DNA of 64,000 nt from Chelydra serpentina. Taxonomy: Eukaryota > Chordata > Testudines > Chelydridae. Below are positions 52,301 to 63,830 of this stretch, one piece after another; position 1 is the stretch's first letter, and every line of letters starts with the position of its first letter. Location of the stretch: assembly GCA_037349315.1 (NCBI GenBank), contig JBAIAC010000026.1:4898001-4962000 (forward strand), given 5' to 3'. The position numbers were made by a program, and so were the translations under genes. Below the pieces are notes generated by a model. The model was not told the DNA's origin. It saw nothing but the letters and a program-made list of their open reading frames with translations, and did no database searches.

Positions 52301-55300
52301 GTAGAGCTGGTGCTATCACTTTGATGAGGGAAAAGAGGGAGCTACCCCAAATGCAACCGACACTGCCTGAGTCTGCAGAGAGCCTGAGCCCATCACTCTG
52401 AGAGGGGAGAGCTGCCCCGAGTGTAACTGACTCAGCAACGCTGCCGGGGTCTGCAGAGAGCCTGAGCCCACCGCTCTGAGAGGGGAGAGCTGCCCCGAGT
52501 GTAACTGACTCAGCAACGCTGCCGGGGTCTGCAGAGAGCCTGAGCCCATCGCTCTGAGAGGGGAGAGCTGCCCCGAGTGTAACTGACTCAGCAACGCTGC
52601 CGGGGTCTGCAGAGAGCCTGAGCCCATCGCTCTGAGAGGGGAGAGCTGCCCCGAGTGTAACTGACTCAGCAACGCTGCCGGGGTCTGCAGAGAGCCTGAG
52701 CCCACCGCTCTGAGAGGGGGGAGCTGCCCTGAGTGTAACGGACTCAGCAACGCTGCCGGGGTCTGCAGAGAGCCTGAGCCCATCGCTCTGAGAGGGGAGA
52801 GCTGCCCCGAGTGTAACTGACTCAGCGACGCTGCCGGGGTCTGCAGAGAGCCTGAGCCCACCGCTCTGAGAGGGGGGAGCTGCCCCGAGTGTAACTGACT
52901 CAGCGACGCTGCCGGGGTCTGCAGAGAGCCTGAGCCCATCGCTCTGAGAGGGGGGAGCTGCCCCGAGTGTAACTGACTCAGTGATGCTGCCGGGGTCTGC
53001 AGAGAGCCTGAGCCCATCACTCTGAGAGGGGGGAGCTGCCCCGAGTGTAACTGACTCAGTGATGCTGCCGGGGTCTGCAGAGAGCCTGAGCCCATCACTC
53101 TGAGAGGGGGGAGCTGCCCCGAGTGTAACTGACTCAGCAACGCTGCCGGGGTCTGCAGGAGAGCCTGAGCCCATCGCTCTGAGAGGGGGGAGCTGCCCCG
53201 AGTGTAACTGACTCAGCAACGCTGCCGGGGTCTGCAGAGAGCCTGAGCCCATCGCTCTGAGAGGGGGGAGCTGCCCCGAGTGTAACTGACTCAGCGACGC
53301 TGCCGGGGTCTACAGAGAGCCTGAGCCCATCGCTCTGAGAGGGGGAGCTGCCCCGAGTGTAACTGACTCAGCGATGCTGCCTGAGTCTGCAGAGAGCCTG
53401 AGCCCATCGCTCTGAGGAGGGGGGAGCTGCCCCGAGTGTACTGACTCAGTGAAGCTGCCGGAGTCTGCAGAGAGCCTGAGCCCATCGCTCTGAGGGGGAA
53501 CCCAGGGAAGGGATGGCCGTGGGCTGCGGGTGGGGATTGAGGGGGAACCCAGGGTGGAGATGGCGGGGGGCTGCGGGTGGGGACTGAGGGGGAACCCAGG
53601 GCGGAGCTGGCAGGGGGCTGCGGGTGGGGACTGAGGGGGAACCCAGGGCGGGGATAGCGGGGGGCTGCGGGTGGGGATTGAGGGGGAACCCAGGGCGGGG
53701 ATGGCCGGGGGGCTGTGGGTGGGGATTGAGGGGGAACCCAGGGCGGGGATGGCGGGGGGCTGTGGGCGGGGATTGAGGGGGAACCCAGGGAAGGGATGGC
53801 CGGGGGCTGCGGGTGGGGATTGAGGGGGAACCCAGGGCGGGGATGGCCGCGGGCTGTGGGTGGGGATTGAGGGGGAACCCAGGGAAGGGATGGCCGGGGG
53901 GCTGCGGGTGGGGATTGAGGGGGAACCCAGGGCGGGGATAGTGGGGGGCTGAGGGTGGGGATTGAGGGGGAACCCAGGGCGGGAATAGCAGGGGGCTGCA
54001 GGTGGGGATTAAGGGGGAACCCATGGTGGGAATAGCGGGGGGCTGCGGGTGGGGATTGAGAGGGAACCCAAGGAAGGGATAGCGAGGGGCTATGGGTGGG
54101 GATTGAGGGGTACCAGCAGGGCTGGTGCGGGGGATCCTAGGGTGGGGATGGCGGGGGGCTGAGGGTGGGGATTGAGGGGGAACCCAGGATGGGGATGGCG
54201 GGGGGCTGCGGGTGGGGATTGAGGGGGAACCCAAGGAAGGGATAGCGGGGGGCTGTGGGTGGGGATTGAGGGGGAACCCAGGGAAGGGATGGCCGGGGGC
54301 TGCGGGTGGGGATTGAGGGGGAACCCAGGGCGGGGATAGCGGGGGTCTGCAGGTGGGGATTGAGGGGGAACCCAGGGCGGGGATAGCGGGGGGCTGCGGG
54401 TGGGGATTGAGGGGGAACCCAGGGCGGGGATGGCCGGGGGGCTGCGGGTGGGGATTGAGGGTGAACCCAGGGCGGGGATGGCGGGGGGCTGCGGGTGGGG
54501 ATTGAGGGGGAACCCAGGGCGGGGATAGTGGGGGGCTGCGGGCGGGGATGGCAGGGGGCTGTGGGTGGGGATTGAGGGGGAACCCAGGGCGGGGATGGTC
54601 GGGGGCTGCGTGTGGGGATTGAGGGGGAACCCAGGGCGGGGATAGCGGGGGGCTGCGGGTGGGGATTGAGGGGGAACCCAGGGAAGGGATGGCCGGGGGC
54701 TGCGGGTGGGGATTGAGGGGGAACCCAGGGCGGGGATGGCAGGGGGCTGCACGTGGGGACTGAGGGGGAACCCAGGGCGGGGATGGCCGGGGGCTGCGGG
54801 TGGGGACTGAGGGGGAACCCAGGGCGGGGATGGCCGGGGGCTGCGGGTGGGGATTGAGGGGGAACCCAGGGCGGGGATGGCTGGGGGCTGCGGGTGGGGA
54901 TTGAGGGGGAACCCAGGGCGGGGATAGTGGGGGGCTGCGGGTGGGGATTGAGGGGGAACCCAGGGCAGGGATAGCGGGGGGCTGCGGGTGGGGATTGAGG
55001 GGGAACCCAGTGCGGGGATAGTGGGGGGCTGCGGGTGGGGATTGAGGGGGAACCCAGGGCAGGGATGGCAAGGGGCTGTCGGTGGGGATTAAGGGGGAAC
55101 CCAGGGCAGGGATGGCGGGGGGCTGCGGGTGGGGATTGAGGGGGAACCCGGGGAAGGGATGGCCGGGGGCTGCGGGTGGGGATTGAGGGGCAACCCAGGG
55201 CGGGGAGAATGGGGGGCTGCGGGTGGGGATTCAGGGGGAACCCAGGGCGGGGATGGCGGGGGGCTGTCGGTGGGGATTGAGGGGGAACCCAGGGCAGGGA

Positions 55301-58300
55301 TGGAGGGGGCTGCGGGTGGGGATTGAGGGGGAACCCAGGGCGGGGATAGCGGGGGGCTGCGGGCGGGGATGGCGGGGGGCTGCGGGTGGGGATTGAGGGG
55401 GAACCCAGGGAAGGGATGGCCGGGGGCTGTGGGTGGGGATTGAGGGGGAACCCAGGGCAGGGATGGCCGGGGGCTGCGGCTGGGGATTGAGGGGGAACCC
55501 AGGGAAGGGATGGCCGGGGGCTGCGGGTGGGGATTGAGGGGGAACCCAGGGCGGGGATGGCAGGGGGCTGCGGGTGGGGATGGAGGGGGAACCCAGGGAA
55601 GGGATGGCCGGGGGCTGCGGGTGGGGATTGAGGGGGAACCCAGGGAAGGGATGGCCGGGGCCTGCGGGTGGGGATTGAGGGGGAACCCAGGGAAGGGATA
55701 GCAGGGGGCTGCGGGTGGGGATTGAGGGGGAACCCAGGGAAGGGATAGCGGGGGGCTGCGGGGGGGATTGAGGGGGAACCCAGGGAAGGGATGGCCGGGG
55801 GCTGCGGGTGGGGATAGAGGGGGAACCCAGGGCGGGGATAGCGGGGGGCTGCGGGTGGGGATTGAGGGGGAACCCAGGGAAGGGATGGCCGGGGGCTGCG
55901 GGTGGGGATTGAGGGGGAACCCAGGGCGGGGATAGCGGGGGGCTGCGGGTGGGGATTGAGGGGGACCCAGTGCGGAGATTGAGCGGCACCAGCAGAGCAG
56001 TGAGAGGAAAGTGCATTTCACCTGACCGCATTGTGCCTGGCTCCAGCCAGCGTGGTTCAGCCCCATGTCCCTGCCCCGTGCTCCATGGACATTAACTGTT
56101 ACTGAATCCATCTCCCAGGGCTGCCTTGAGGCACGATGGGGGAGTGAGCAGCGGGGGGAGTCAGCTTCCACCTCCATCTGAAGCGATTGCCCGTTATTAG
56201 AGCACTGGCACGGGGCTGTCTCTCCGGGGCTGTCCAGGCACGGGGACTCGTGCGTGGGGAGTGCTTTGCTGAGCAGGGGCGAGCCGCGGGGGGCGGCTGA
56301 GGGGAAGCCTCCAGGGAGCCGGGGGTCCAGAGCAGCGCGTACCCCGCACAACTGGGAAAAGGGATAAAGGAGCAGGGATTACCGGCGCCTCTAAGCCGTC
56401 AGTGCCTCTCAGGGCCCCAAGCTGCTCAGCCTCCTTGGGAAAGGGGATTGCGTCCCGGAGAGCGAGGGGGTAGGGGGGGAGTGACGTGGGGGAGAACAGG
56501 GCCAGGCCCCCAGGGGAGCACGGGCTGGATCCTGGCACCCACTATTGGAGCACGGCTCAGGGGCATCTGTGCCACCCAGGCACTGTTTGGTTCTGTGCCA
56601 GTCAGGGGGATGTGGGGGGGGGGCTGTGAGAGGGTCAGTGGGGCTGGAGGCTCCCTGCCAGTCGGGGGTGCGGGGTGCAGTGCTGGACCCCAGAGGTTGT
56701 GGGGGTGGCTGTGCAGAAGCACGAGGGGCCCCAATCCAGCAGTTGGGGAGCTTGTGGGGCTGTGGGGCCTGGAGCTTCCATTGGGGTTCAGGGTGCTTGG
56801 GAGTGGCGGGGGTCATTCCTGGGTGATGCAGAGGGGGAGGGGCAGGGCCTGGCTGTTCTATGGGCCGTGGCCTGGGGCTGGCCCAGGTGAGGAGCGGGCG
56901 GCTCTGTCTCTTCCCAGCCTGGCCCCATAGCTGCGCAGGTCAGACACCGGGAGACCACTCAAAGCTGGAGCTGGCTGTGCCGCTCTGTGCCAGGGCTCGT
57001 CCCCCATCCGACCCCCGGCAGCGCTGCCCTTGCTGGCCCAGCAGCACCGACTCCTGCCCCCCTGTACATCAGCAGAGCTGGGGAGGGCCAGGGCCTGGCC
57101 AGGCCCACAGAGCCGGGGGCCTCGCTGGGCTGGGACAGCTGCCCAGCCAGGCCCCTTGGAACAGGAAAGGCCCTTCCTGCCAGAACGCTCCGGGCTCAGC
57201 TGAGCACAGCCTGTTCCCGAGCGCTTCCCGTGCCCAGTGACCCCACCCCAGAGCGGCCCCATGGGCAGCCCCAGCAGACGTGCCGTGCTATGCCCGGGCT
57301 CTGCCCGCACCTCCGTGCCACACAGAGATGGGGCCAGGACACCTGCCCCCATCTACCACCTGAGCTCCTGCACCCCAGGAGTGCGCGGACAGGGGGGTTC
57401 TCCACCAAGGGCCCCATTCCCTTGGGGCTCTCACATCATCCCAGGGCATGCCCAGGGTGCCAGGGAAGTGGGGTCACTGGCACAGGGATGGTGCAGACAG
57501 GACTAGAGGGAAAAGCTGCCTGCCCGAGGGGTGGGGACGGTCAAGGCCAGGTCTTTTTGCAACACTGGGGATGCCCAGGAGACTGCCAGGGCTTCGGCTC
57601 AAGGAGGCCGGAAGGCTGGGCCAGGCTCTGCGTTCGTTACTGCCAGCAAACGGGGGCCCAGGCACCCATGGCACAAGGCCCCACCTGGGGGATGGTGACA
57701 GAGCTCCCTTCCCCCGCAGAGGCAGGAAGCAGGGTCCCTCTGGACGGACACCCGGGCAGCTGGGGTGTATTGGCATAGGGGGTGGGGCCTGTTGTGCGAC
57801 TCCCCCTGCTGGGGTGGGGCTGGCGGGGCCCCAGAGCAGTGAGACTGGGCGTTACTCGCTGGAGAGGTGCCGGGCAGCTGCTACCTGCTGCCTCCAGCAA
57901 TGCAGGGATCTGGGCCGCAGGACGCACCCGGCCCCAGGAAGGGCAGGGACCAGGGCTCAGAGTCAGCCCTTGGCAGGCCGCGAGCTCTCACCCCCAGCCT
58001 GGCCACCTTGAGCCAGCCACTGCGCCAGGGAAGCAACAGCCCTCAACATGCCCGCCCGGGGCACCGGGCGTAACGGGGCTGGAGGGGCCAATGCCCCATG
58101 GGCACCGCAGCCTGGAGCAGGAGGGACACTGAGACCTGGCCTGTCGCAGCATGTGTGGGAGGGGCCATCTCCCTCTGCTCCTTCTGGGTGCCACACGCCT
58201 CCCTGGGCCACGAGCGAGGGGGCGTAACCCTCCCAGTGCCAGCACAGCCTCCCTCGCCCCGGCCCCAAGCCAGCCCCTCACTGGGCTCCACATACTCACT

Positions 58301-61300
58301 GCTTGGTTGGCCTTGGCTACAAACTGCCCCGCCCTTCCTGCATGCCCCCACAGCCCTGCCCTTTGCCCCTTGTGCCCACCCTGGCCTCAGCCGCCTCACT
58401 TCAACATGCTCCCCCCCCCCCCCCCCACTCCCTGCCCATTCCCCACACGCCACCTCCAAGCCCCCTCCCGTCCTGGCCCCTCCCTGCATGGCCATGCTCT
58501 GCTCCCCCACACCCAGCCCCGCCATGGGGTGGGGCAAGTGCACTGTCAGCTCCAGCCCTGACCCTCTCCCTTGCAGCTTGGGCCCAGCTCCACCCACCCT
58601 TCCCGTCCAGTGGAGGGGCAGGGAGGCCCTGTCACCTCGGCCTCAGCCCAGCTCCACCGGACCCTCCCCACCCCAGCCCAGGCCCTACGGGCACTCCAGC
58701 TAGCACAGAACGCTGCTGCGGCTCTTCGGCACGACAGAAGAGTGTCACCTCGGCCTCAGCCCAGCTCCACCGGACCCCTCCCCACCCCAGCCACTGGGGA
58801 GGCACCCGTCCGGTGTCACCCTGCACCGTCCTCTTTTGGGCTGCTTTGTCCCCAGCTGGTAGGGGGCCAAACCCGGATGCGGTGCCAGATGTGGGGGCGG
58901 GTGGGGTGCTAACACTATTTCCAAGAGAAACGGCATTGCCCACATATGAGGTCACACTGGGGGCGGGGTCACGGTGGGGACCACACAGTTCCCGGAAACG
59001 CCCGCATGTCTGGTGTTCCAGGCACACGGCAGCGGCCAACCTAGGCACCTGACACCTCTCCAGCCCATCCGCCACTCCCCATCGAAGGGTCCAAGGGCTC
59101 ACTCCTGGTCTTCACGCGCTCCATGGCCGGGCCCAGCGTATCTAAAGGAGCCTGAGGCCTGGGGTGGGCAGCTCCTGCTCCTCAGGCCCCGGGGACTCTC
59201 CACCGCCAGGAGGAAACAGAGCTTCCCCAGGGGCCAGCCCCAAGATGTGGAATGAGCTCCCACAGGGCCATCCCAGACCTCTCGCTCCTGCACGGCTCCA
59301 ACTGGCTGCTCTGATATCAGCCCAGACACTTACAAACAAACCCCGCAGAGCATGCACAGCTCTCCCCTGGCACACCGAGAGAGAACGAGCCACAAGTGAC
59401 GATTGGGGTCAGCCATGTCACTTAATGCAGGACTGGAGTGTCCAGTTCTACGGAGGCTCTTATCCCGTGGTATCTGAACAGAGCGGACCTCAAAGCCACA
59501 TGCCCCTCTGCCCTCCCCCAGACCCCCCCATAGTTAACAGCACCTGGCCAGGCTGCACCACACGGCACTTGGGTTCCCTGCATGGCTTTGTGCCAGGGCA
59601 GCATGGGCTAATCACATGGGCCCTCCCGCTTAACACACATAATTGCGGTCATCTCCATACTCTGCCAGCAGCGATTTTATGTTTTCTTCCAGACGCCTGA
59701 TAAAGGTCTAGAACAGCACCGGCCCAAGAACAGATCCCTGGGGGACCCATTCACAATTATGTTTTCAGATCTATCAGTTAGCCAGTTTTTAGTCCATTTA
59801 ACATGGGCTACACTGATTTTGAAGAGTGCTAATTTTTTAATCATGTGGAACTAAGTCAAATGCTTTACAGAAGTCCAGTTCAGTTATATCCACACAGTTA
59901 CTATATCAACCAAACTTGTGATCTCATCAAGAAACAAAAATGTCAACTTTGTTTGGCAAGACCTAACCTCCATAAAACCATGTTGACTGGCATTAGATAT
60001 GCTGCCATTCTTTACGAATTGCATCCCATATCAGCCTCCCCTGAGGCTGGGATCACTGTCAGGCTAACTGAACTGTAGTTTCCCGGATCACCATATTTAT
60101 CCTTTTAAAACATAAGCACAATAACTTTTCTCCAGTCCTGAACATCAGTGTCTCAGACAGCTTCGCGGCTAATGCTTTTTATATTTTTAGGTGCAAGTTA
60201 TCTGGTCTTGCAGGTTTAAAAGGTTTTACTTTAGCAGCTACTGTGAAACATCCTCCCTAGTTACTACTATAATAAAAAATAATTTCATTACCCCTTTGAG
60301 CCACAAATACATCACCCAGCTTCTTCCCAAATTCAGAACACACATATTTTCTGAACACTCCTGCTTTTTCTGCATCATTATTGAAAACTGTACCAGCCCC
60401 ACCTACTATCGGACCGAGACCACTACCAGGAATTCTGTTGTTCCTGATTTAGTAAACATTTCCTTTTTATTGTCCTTAACCTACTGGCCATAGATTTTTC
60501 ATTGATACTTTTAACTTCCCTTATCAATTGTCTGCATTTCATAATTGCTAATTTATTGTAATTGCATCATCTTTTAATCTCCCCTTTTAATCTGTTTTTT
60601 TTAATAATCTGAAGAAGCCTTCTTTCATGATTTTGGGATTGTGGTTTTTTAGGCATCTAATAAAATATTTAACAGCTCCCAATTATTGTTCATGTTCTGT
60701 TCCAATTTTTCTTCTCACTCAATTTTGTTCATGATTATTTTCAGTTTGGGGAAACTGGCCATTTCAAGCTCTAAGTACATACATTCCTGGAGAGGACTAT
60801 TTTCTGCTTGACCATAATAGATTAAATTAGATTGTGATCATTTGCACCTAGGCAACTGCTAATTTTTAATTCAGTGATCAATTCTTTACTTGTCAGAATG
60901 AAGTCAGATACAGAACCACCCCAAGTTGGTTGCAATACCTTTTGAGTCTGAAAATGATCAGCTATAATTTTTAGAAACTCCCAGGATTCTCATTTATCAT
61001 TCACATTTGCATATTTAAATACCTCCTCCTACTCTGTTCTGCTCAGGATTGTTTTCAGTTTTGGGAAGTTGGCTCTTTTAAAGAACCAACTATATATATA
61101 TTCCTGGACTAAATTTTATTGGCTAGGTGCAGACCGAATAAAGTCATGATCGCTTACACCTAGGCAACCATCAAATTTAATTCTATGCTCAATTCATCTG
61201 TATGAGGAATGACCCTAAATTGGTTGTAAGAATTCTCGAGTTAGAAAGTCATGTCTAATTTTTAGAACCTCCAAGGATATCTTACTAGTGGCAGCGTGGA

Positions 61301-62575
61301 AGCTCCAGCATGTCTCCCCCTCCACAGACAATGAAACCCCCGCCCCCCCCGATAACACTGTCTTTTTTTCTACACAATAGGAGTGGATGTTTAAGCAGCT
61401 GCTCATCCTGCTCCCTTGTCCGACTGGTCTCTCTAACAGACGCCACCCAGTATCCTGCCTCGTGACACATCATTAATACATTGACCCAGTTAATACGCCT
61501 GCCCCTCTGAACTGAACTGTCCGTCACTAGCGCAGGGGACAGGATCTGCGATGTCCAGGCCACGCCCCTTCCGCTCACTCTGTCCTTCCTGACCAGGGTG
61601 TATCCAGTGACTTTAACATCCCCGCCATGTGACTCCTCCCACAGGGCTGAGTGACACCAATCATAGCCAATCTCTAATTCCTCCCTTGTTGCCCATGCTA
61701 CATAAGCCTCTGCATGCCACAGCCCCCGCCCACTCCCCCAGTGGGCTACCTGCTCGGCCTCGCAGGGACATTGGGAGGGGATGTCCATAAACGTGTGCGA
61801 GATGCTCACATCCCAGGCTGACCCGAGCCTTATACACACATTGGTAATGAGAATGCGTGACATGCAGCACGCATGCCCATGGTGCATCACCACCCCTCCC
61901 GGCCGCGCCCGCTCAGCGCTCCGGGCTGTGCCAGCCTCACCCAAGCAACCCGGCGGCAGCCAGAGGCGGGGGCCCCGGTCACTTACCTACGGCCGGGGCG
62001 TCGTACTCATCCCCCAGCAGGATCTCGGGGGCCGAGTAGGCCAGCGAGCCGCAGCTCGTGGTGAGCATCTTGCCGGGCTGGAAGCGGTTGCTGAAGCCGA
62101 AGTCGGTGAGCTTGACCACGCCCTGCTCCCGGAAGAAGACCACGTTCTCGGGCTTGAGGTCGCGGTGCACCACGTGCAGCTTGTGGCAGTAGGAGATGGC
62201 GTGGACGATCTGGGCGAAGTAGTGCTTGGCGCGCCCCTCGGCCAGCCCGCCGTCGTGCCGCATGATGTGGTCGAACATGTCGCCGCCGTCCCCCAGCTCC
62301 AGGATGAGGTAGAGCTTGGAGTGGGTGTCGATGACCTCGTAGAGCCGCACCACGTTGGGGTGCTGCACCAGCTTCATGCAGCGCACCTCCTGCAGCAGCT
62401 GCCCCGCGGCGCTCACGTCCAGCTTGCTCTTGTCGATCACCTTCACCGCCACCTTCTCCCCCGTGAAGACGTGCCGCGCCAGCTTGACCACCGCGAAGTG
62501 GCCCTTGCCCAGCGTGCGCTCCAGGTCGTACAGGCCGGCGATCTTCCCTTCGTAGCAGCCCTTGGCCCCGGCCAT
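48180..62575 (-). CDS. SNRK-like serine/threonine kinase (whole gene, five coding exons)
   Basis: Coding exons on the minus strand are 62575-61987, 51465-51324, 50934-50722, 49920-49783 and 49329-48180; they sum to 2232 nt, 743 codons plus stop, all in phase. The product is an AMPK-related kinase of the SNRK family. Seen: glycine loop GKGHFAVVK, Lys45, HRDLKPEN (Asp139), DFG at 158-160, activation loop [13 protein letters not shown] with Thr173 (the LKB1 site in human SNRK), and a UBA-like segment (about 290-345) with NIADRDAI and [19 protein letters not shown]. Exon 5 is low-complexity with a KSAP..QQI motif and a run of about ten Glu, then LPLCEK-like and CCHVI motifs at the C-terminus as in SNRK. 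The stretch after the UBA differs strongly from human SNRK (765 residues), so I read it as a paralogue (possible ohnologue), not the 3p22 SNRK orthologue. UTR exons were not resolved. Confidence 0.92.
49783..49920 (-). CDS. SNRK-like kinase coding exon 4
   Basis: Acceptor CCCCAG before 49920, donor GTGAG after 49783. Encodes the second half of the UBA-like domain, [20 protein letters not shown], and then a Gln/Lys-rich stretch ([10 protein letters not shown]) not found in human SNRK as I recall it. 138 nt. Confidence 0.92.
50040..50395. repeat. Short tandem array in kinase intron 3
   Basis: Alternating half-units CTGCAGAGAA(C/G)GCCTGTCC and CTGCTGGGAACTCCCTGCTC, joined by CCCCCTGCGCCCACCCTGCT-like spacers. 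Five to six copies between exons 4 and 3. Confidence 0.88.
50722..50934 (-). CDS. SNRK-like kinase coding exon 3
   Basis: Acceptor GGCAG before 50934, donor GTGAGT after 50722. Encodes [19 protein letters not shown] and [10 protein letters not shown], the end of the kinase lobe, then the start of the UBA-like domain ([20 protein letters not shown]). 213 nt, phase 2 in and out. Confidence 0.94.
51324..51465 (-). CDS. SNRK-like kinase coding exon 2
   Basis: Acceptor TGCAG before 51465, donor GTATG after 51324. Encodes [14 protein letters not shown] and the SNRK-typical [19 protein letters not shown], kinase subdomains IX-X. 142 nt; phase 1 in, phase 2 out. Confidence 0.95.
51466..52368. other. 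Kinase intron 1, exon-2-proximal part
   Basis: No feature recognised apart from moderate GC content. Confidence 0.4.
52369..53495. repeat. 78-bp minisatellite, about 14 copies
   Basis: Unit holds GTCTGCAGAGAGCCTGAGCC, then ATCGCTCTGAGAGGGG, GAGCTGCCCCGAGTGTAACT and GACTCAGCAACGCTGCC. 78 bp is 26 codons, which explains the open frames. Few substitutions separate neighbouring units. Confidence 0.97.
53496..55985. repeat. 48-bp minisatellite, about 50 copies
   Basis: Unit is GGGGGAACCCAGGGCGGGGA, TGGCCGGGGGCTGCGGG, TGGGGATTGA. It starts directly where the 78-bp array stops, the joint reading CTCTGAGGGGGAACCC. A second type of unit (AGGGAAGGG) alternates. Also 3n in length, with artefactual proline-rich frames. 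Confidence 0.97.
55986..59689. other. Kinase intron 1, middle
   Basis: GC-rich, with a poly-C run at 58411-58427 and a direct repeat of about 35 bp (GTCACCTCGGCCTCAGCCCA) at 58631 and 58745, 114 bp apart. No exon recognised. Confidence 0.5.
59690..61280 (-). mobile_element. Old CR1-like LINE with internal duplication
   Basis: AT-rich and highly decayed; phrases such as CAGATCCCTGGGGGACCC and GTTAGCCAGTTTTTAGTCCA match the CR1 RT region of the old copy at 16853, in minus orientation. Two related blocks of about 250-330 bp (60700-61000 and 61030-61270) look like a diverged duplication. Family assignment is firmer at the left than the right. Confidence 0.65.
61987..62575 (-). CDS. SNRK-like kinase coding exon 1 (most of the kinase domain)
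   Basis: ATG at 62575-62573 begins [19 protein letters not shown], which aligns with the SNRK N-terminus. The exon encodes residues 1-196 up to DAPAV and ends at a GTAAGT donor. It is CpG-dense. A CAG lies two bases before the ATG, so a splice acceptor and upstream noncoding exons are possible. Confidence 0.94.
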
Positions 62576-62629
62576 GGCTGCACCGGAGCGTCACAGGGGG
62601 CCGGGCATCGGGGAGGCTGGGCACAATAG

Positions 62630-63275
62630 AGAAGCCACTGAGCACAGGGGGCACCTGGCACACTCCCTGCCCAAACACCACTGAGCACAGGAGGTACCGG
62701 GCACCCCCCCACCCAAACGCCCCACTGAGCACAGGGGCCACCGGGCACCCAAACACCACTGAGCACAGGGGGCACCGGGCACCCCCCCACCCAAACACAC
62801 TGAGCACAGGGGTACCAGCCACACTCCCTGCCCAAACACCACTGAGCACAGGGGGCACCGGGCACCCCCCCCACCCAAACACACTATGCACAGGGGTACC
62901 AGCCACACTCCCTGCCCAAACACCACTGAGCACAGGGGGCACCGGGCACCCTCCCACCCAAACACCACTGAGCATAGGGGGAACTGGGGACTCCCCCACC
63001 CAAATAACACTGAGCACAGGGGTATCAGCCACACTCCCTGCCCAAACACCACTGAGCACAGGGGGAACCGGGCACCCCCCCACCCCAACACCACTGAGCA
63101 CAGGGGGCACCGGGCACTCCCCCACCCAAACACCCCACTGAGCGCAGGGGGAACCGGGCACCCCCCCATCCAAACACCACTGAGCACAGGGGGCACCGGG
63201 CACCCCCCCACCCAAATACCCCACTGAGCACAGGGGGCACCGGGCACCCCCTCACCCAAACACCACTGAGCACCT
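62630..63275. repeat. ~42-bp minisatellite upstream of the kinase ATG
   Basis: About 15 units of CACCACTGAGCACAGGGGGC, ACCGGGCACCCCCCCACCCA and AA, varying by a few bases (for example GTACCAGCCACACTCCCTGC). Ends about 55 bp upstream of the kinase start codon, in the presumed 5' UTR or a 5' intron. Confidence 0.95.
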
Positions 63276-63464
63276 TGGGCGCCCTGACCTTTCCAGCCCC
63301 ACACCCACCCATGTGCGCAGCCCTTCACCCCCAGAGTGCCCTCAGCAAAGGGGCCCCACCCCCTTTGGCCTACACTTGCACGGACGGGGCCCCGCTCTCC
63401 TTCACAGAGATCCTGGCTCTCACACACGCCATGTGTTGCTGACTCTCACAGTGCAAGGAGCTGC

Positions 63465-63830
63465 CCGGGGTCATAAGAACGGCCACACTGGGTCAGACCA
63501 AAGGTCCATCTGGCCCAGTGCCCTGTCTGCCAACAGTGGCCGATGCCAGGTGCCCCAGAGTGAATGAACAGAACAGGGAATCATCAAGTGATCCATCCCC
63601 TGTCACCTACTCCCAGCATCTGGCAGTCAGAGGTTTAGGGACTCCCAGAACATGGGGTTGTGTCCCTGACCATGTTGGCTAACAGCCATTGCTGGACCTG
63701 TCCTCCGTGACCTTATCTCAGTCTTTTCTGAACCCAGTTGTACTTCTGGCCTTCACAACGTCCCCTGGCAACGAGTCCCACAGGTTGACTGTGTGTTGTG
63801 CGCTCATGCCCGTGGCCTGCAGGATGGCAT
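63465..63830 (-). mobile_element. CR1-related LINE 3' end
   Basis: CATAAGAACGGCCACACTGG, then GTCAGACCAAAGGTCCATCT mark the common reptilian CR1-subfamily 3' end, reverse orientation, continuing with the C-terminal RT region. No reading frame survives. Confidence 0.75.

Noticed and set aside
52179..56351. Proline- and serine-rich frames of 220-541 codons
   Set aside because: Translations of the 78-bp and 48-bp arrays; both periods are multiples of three.
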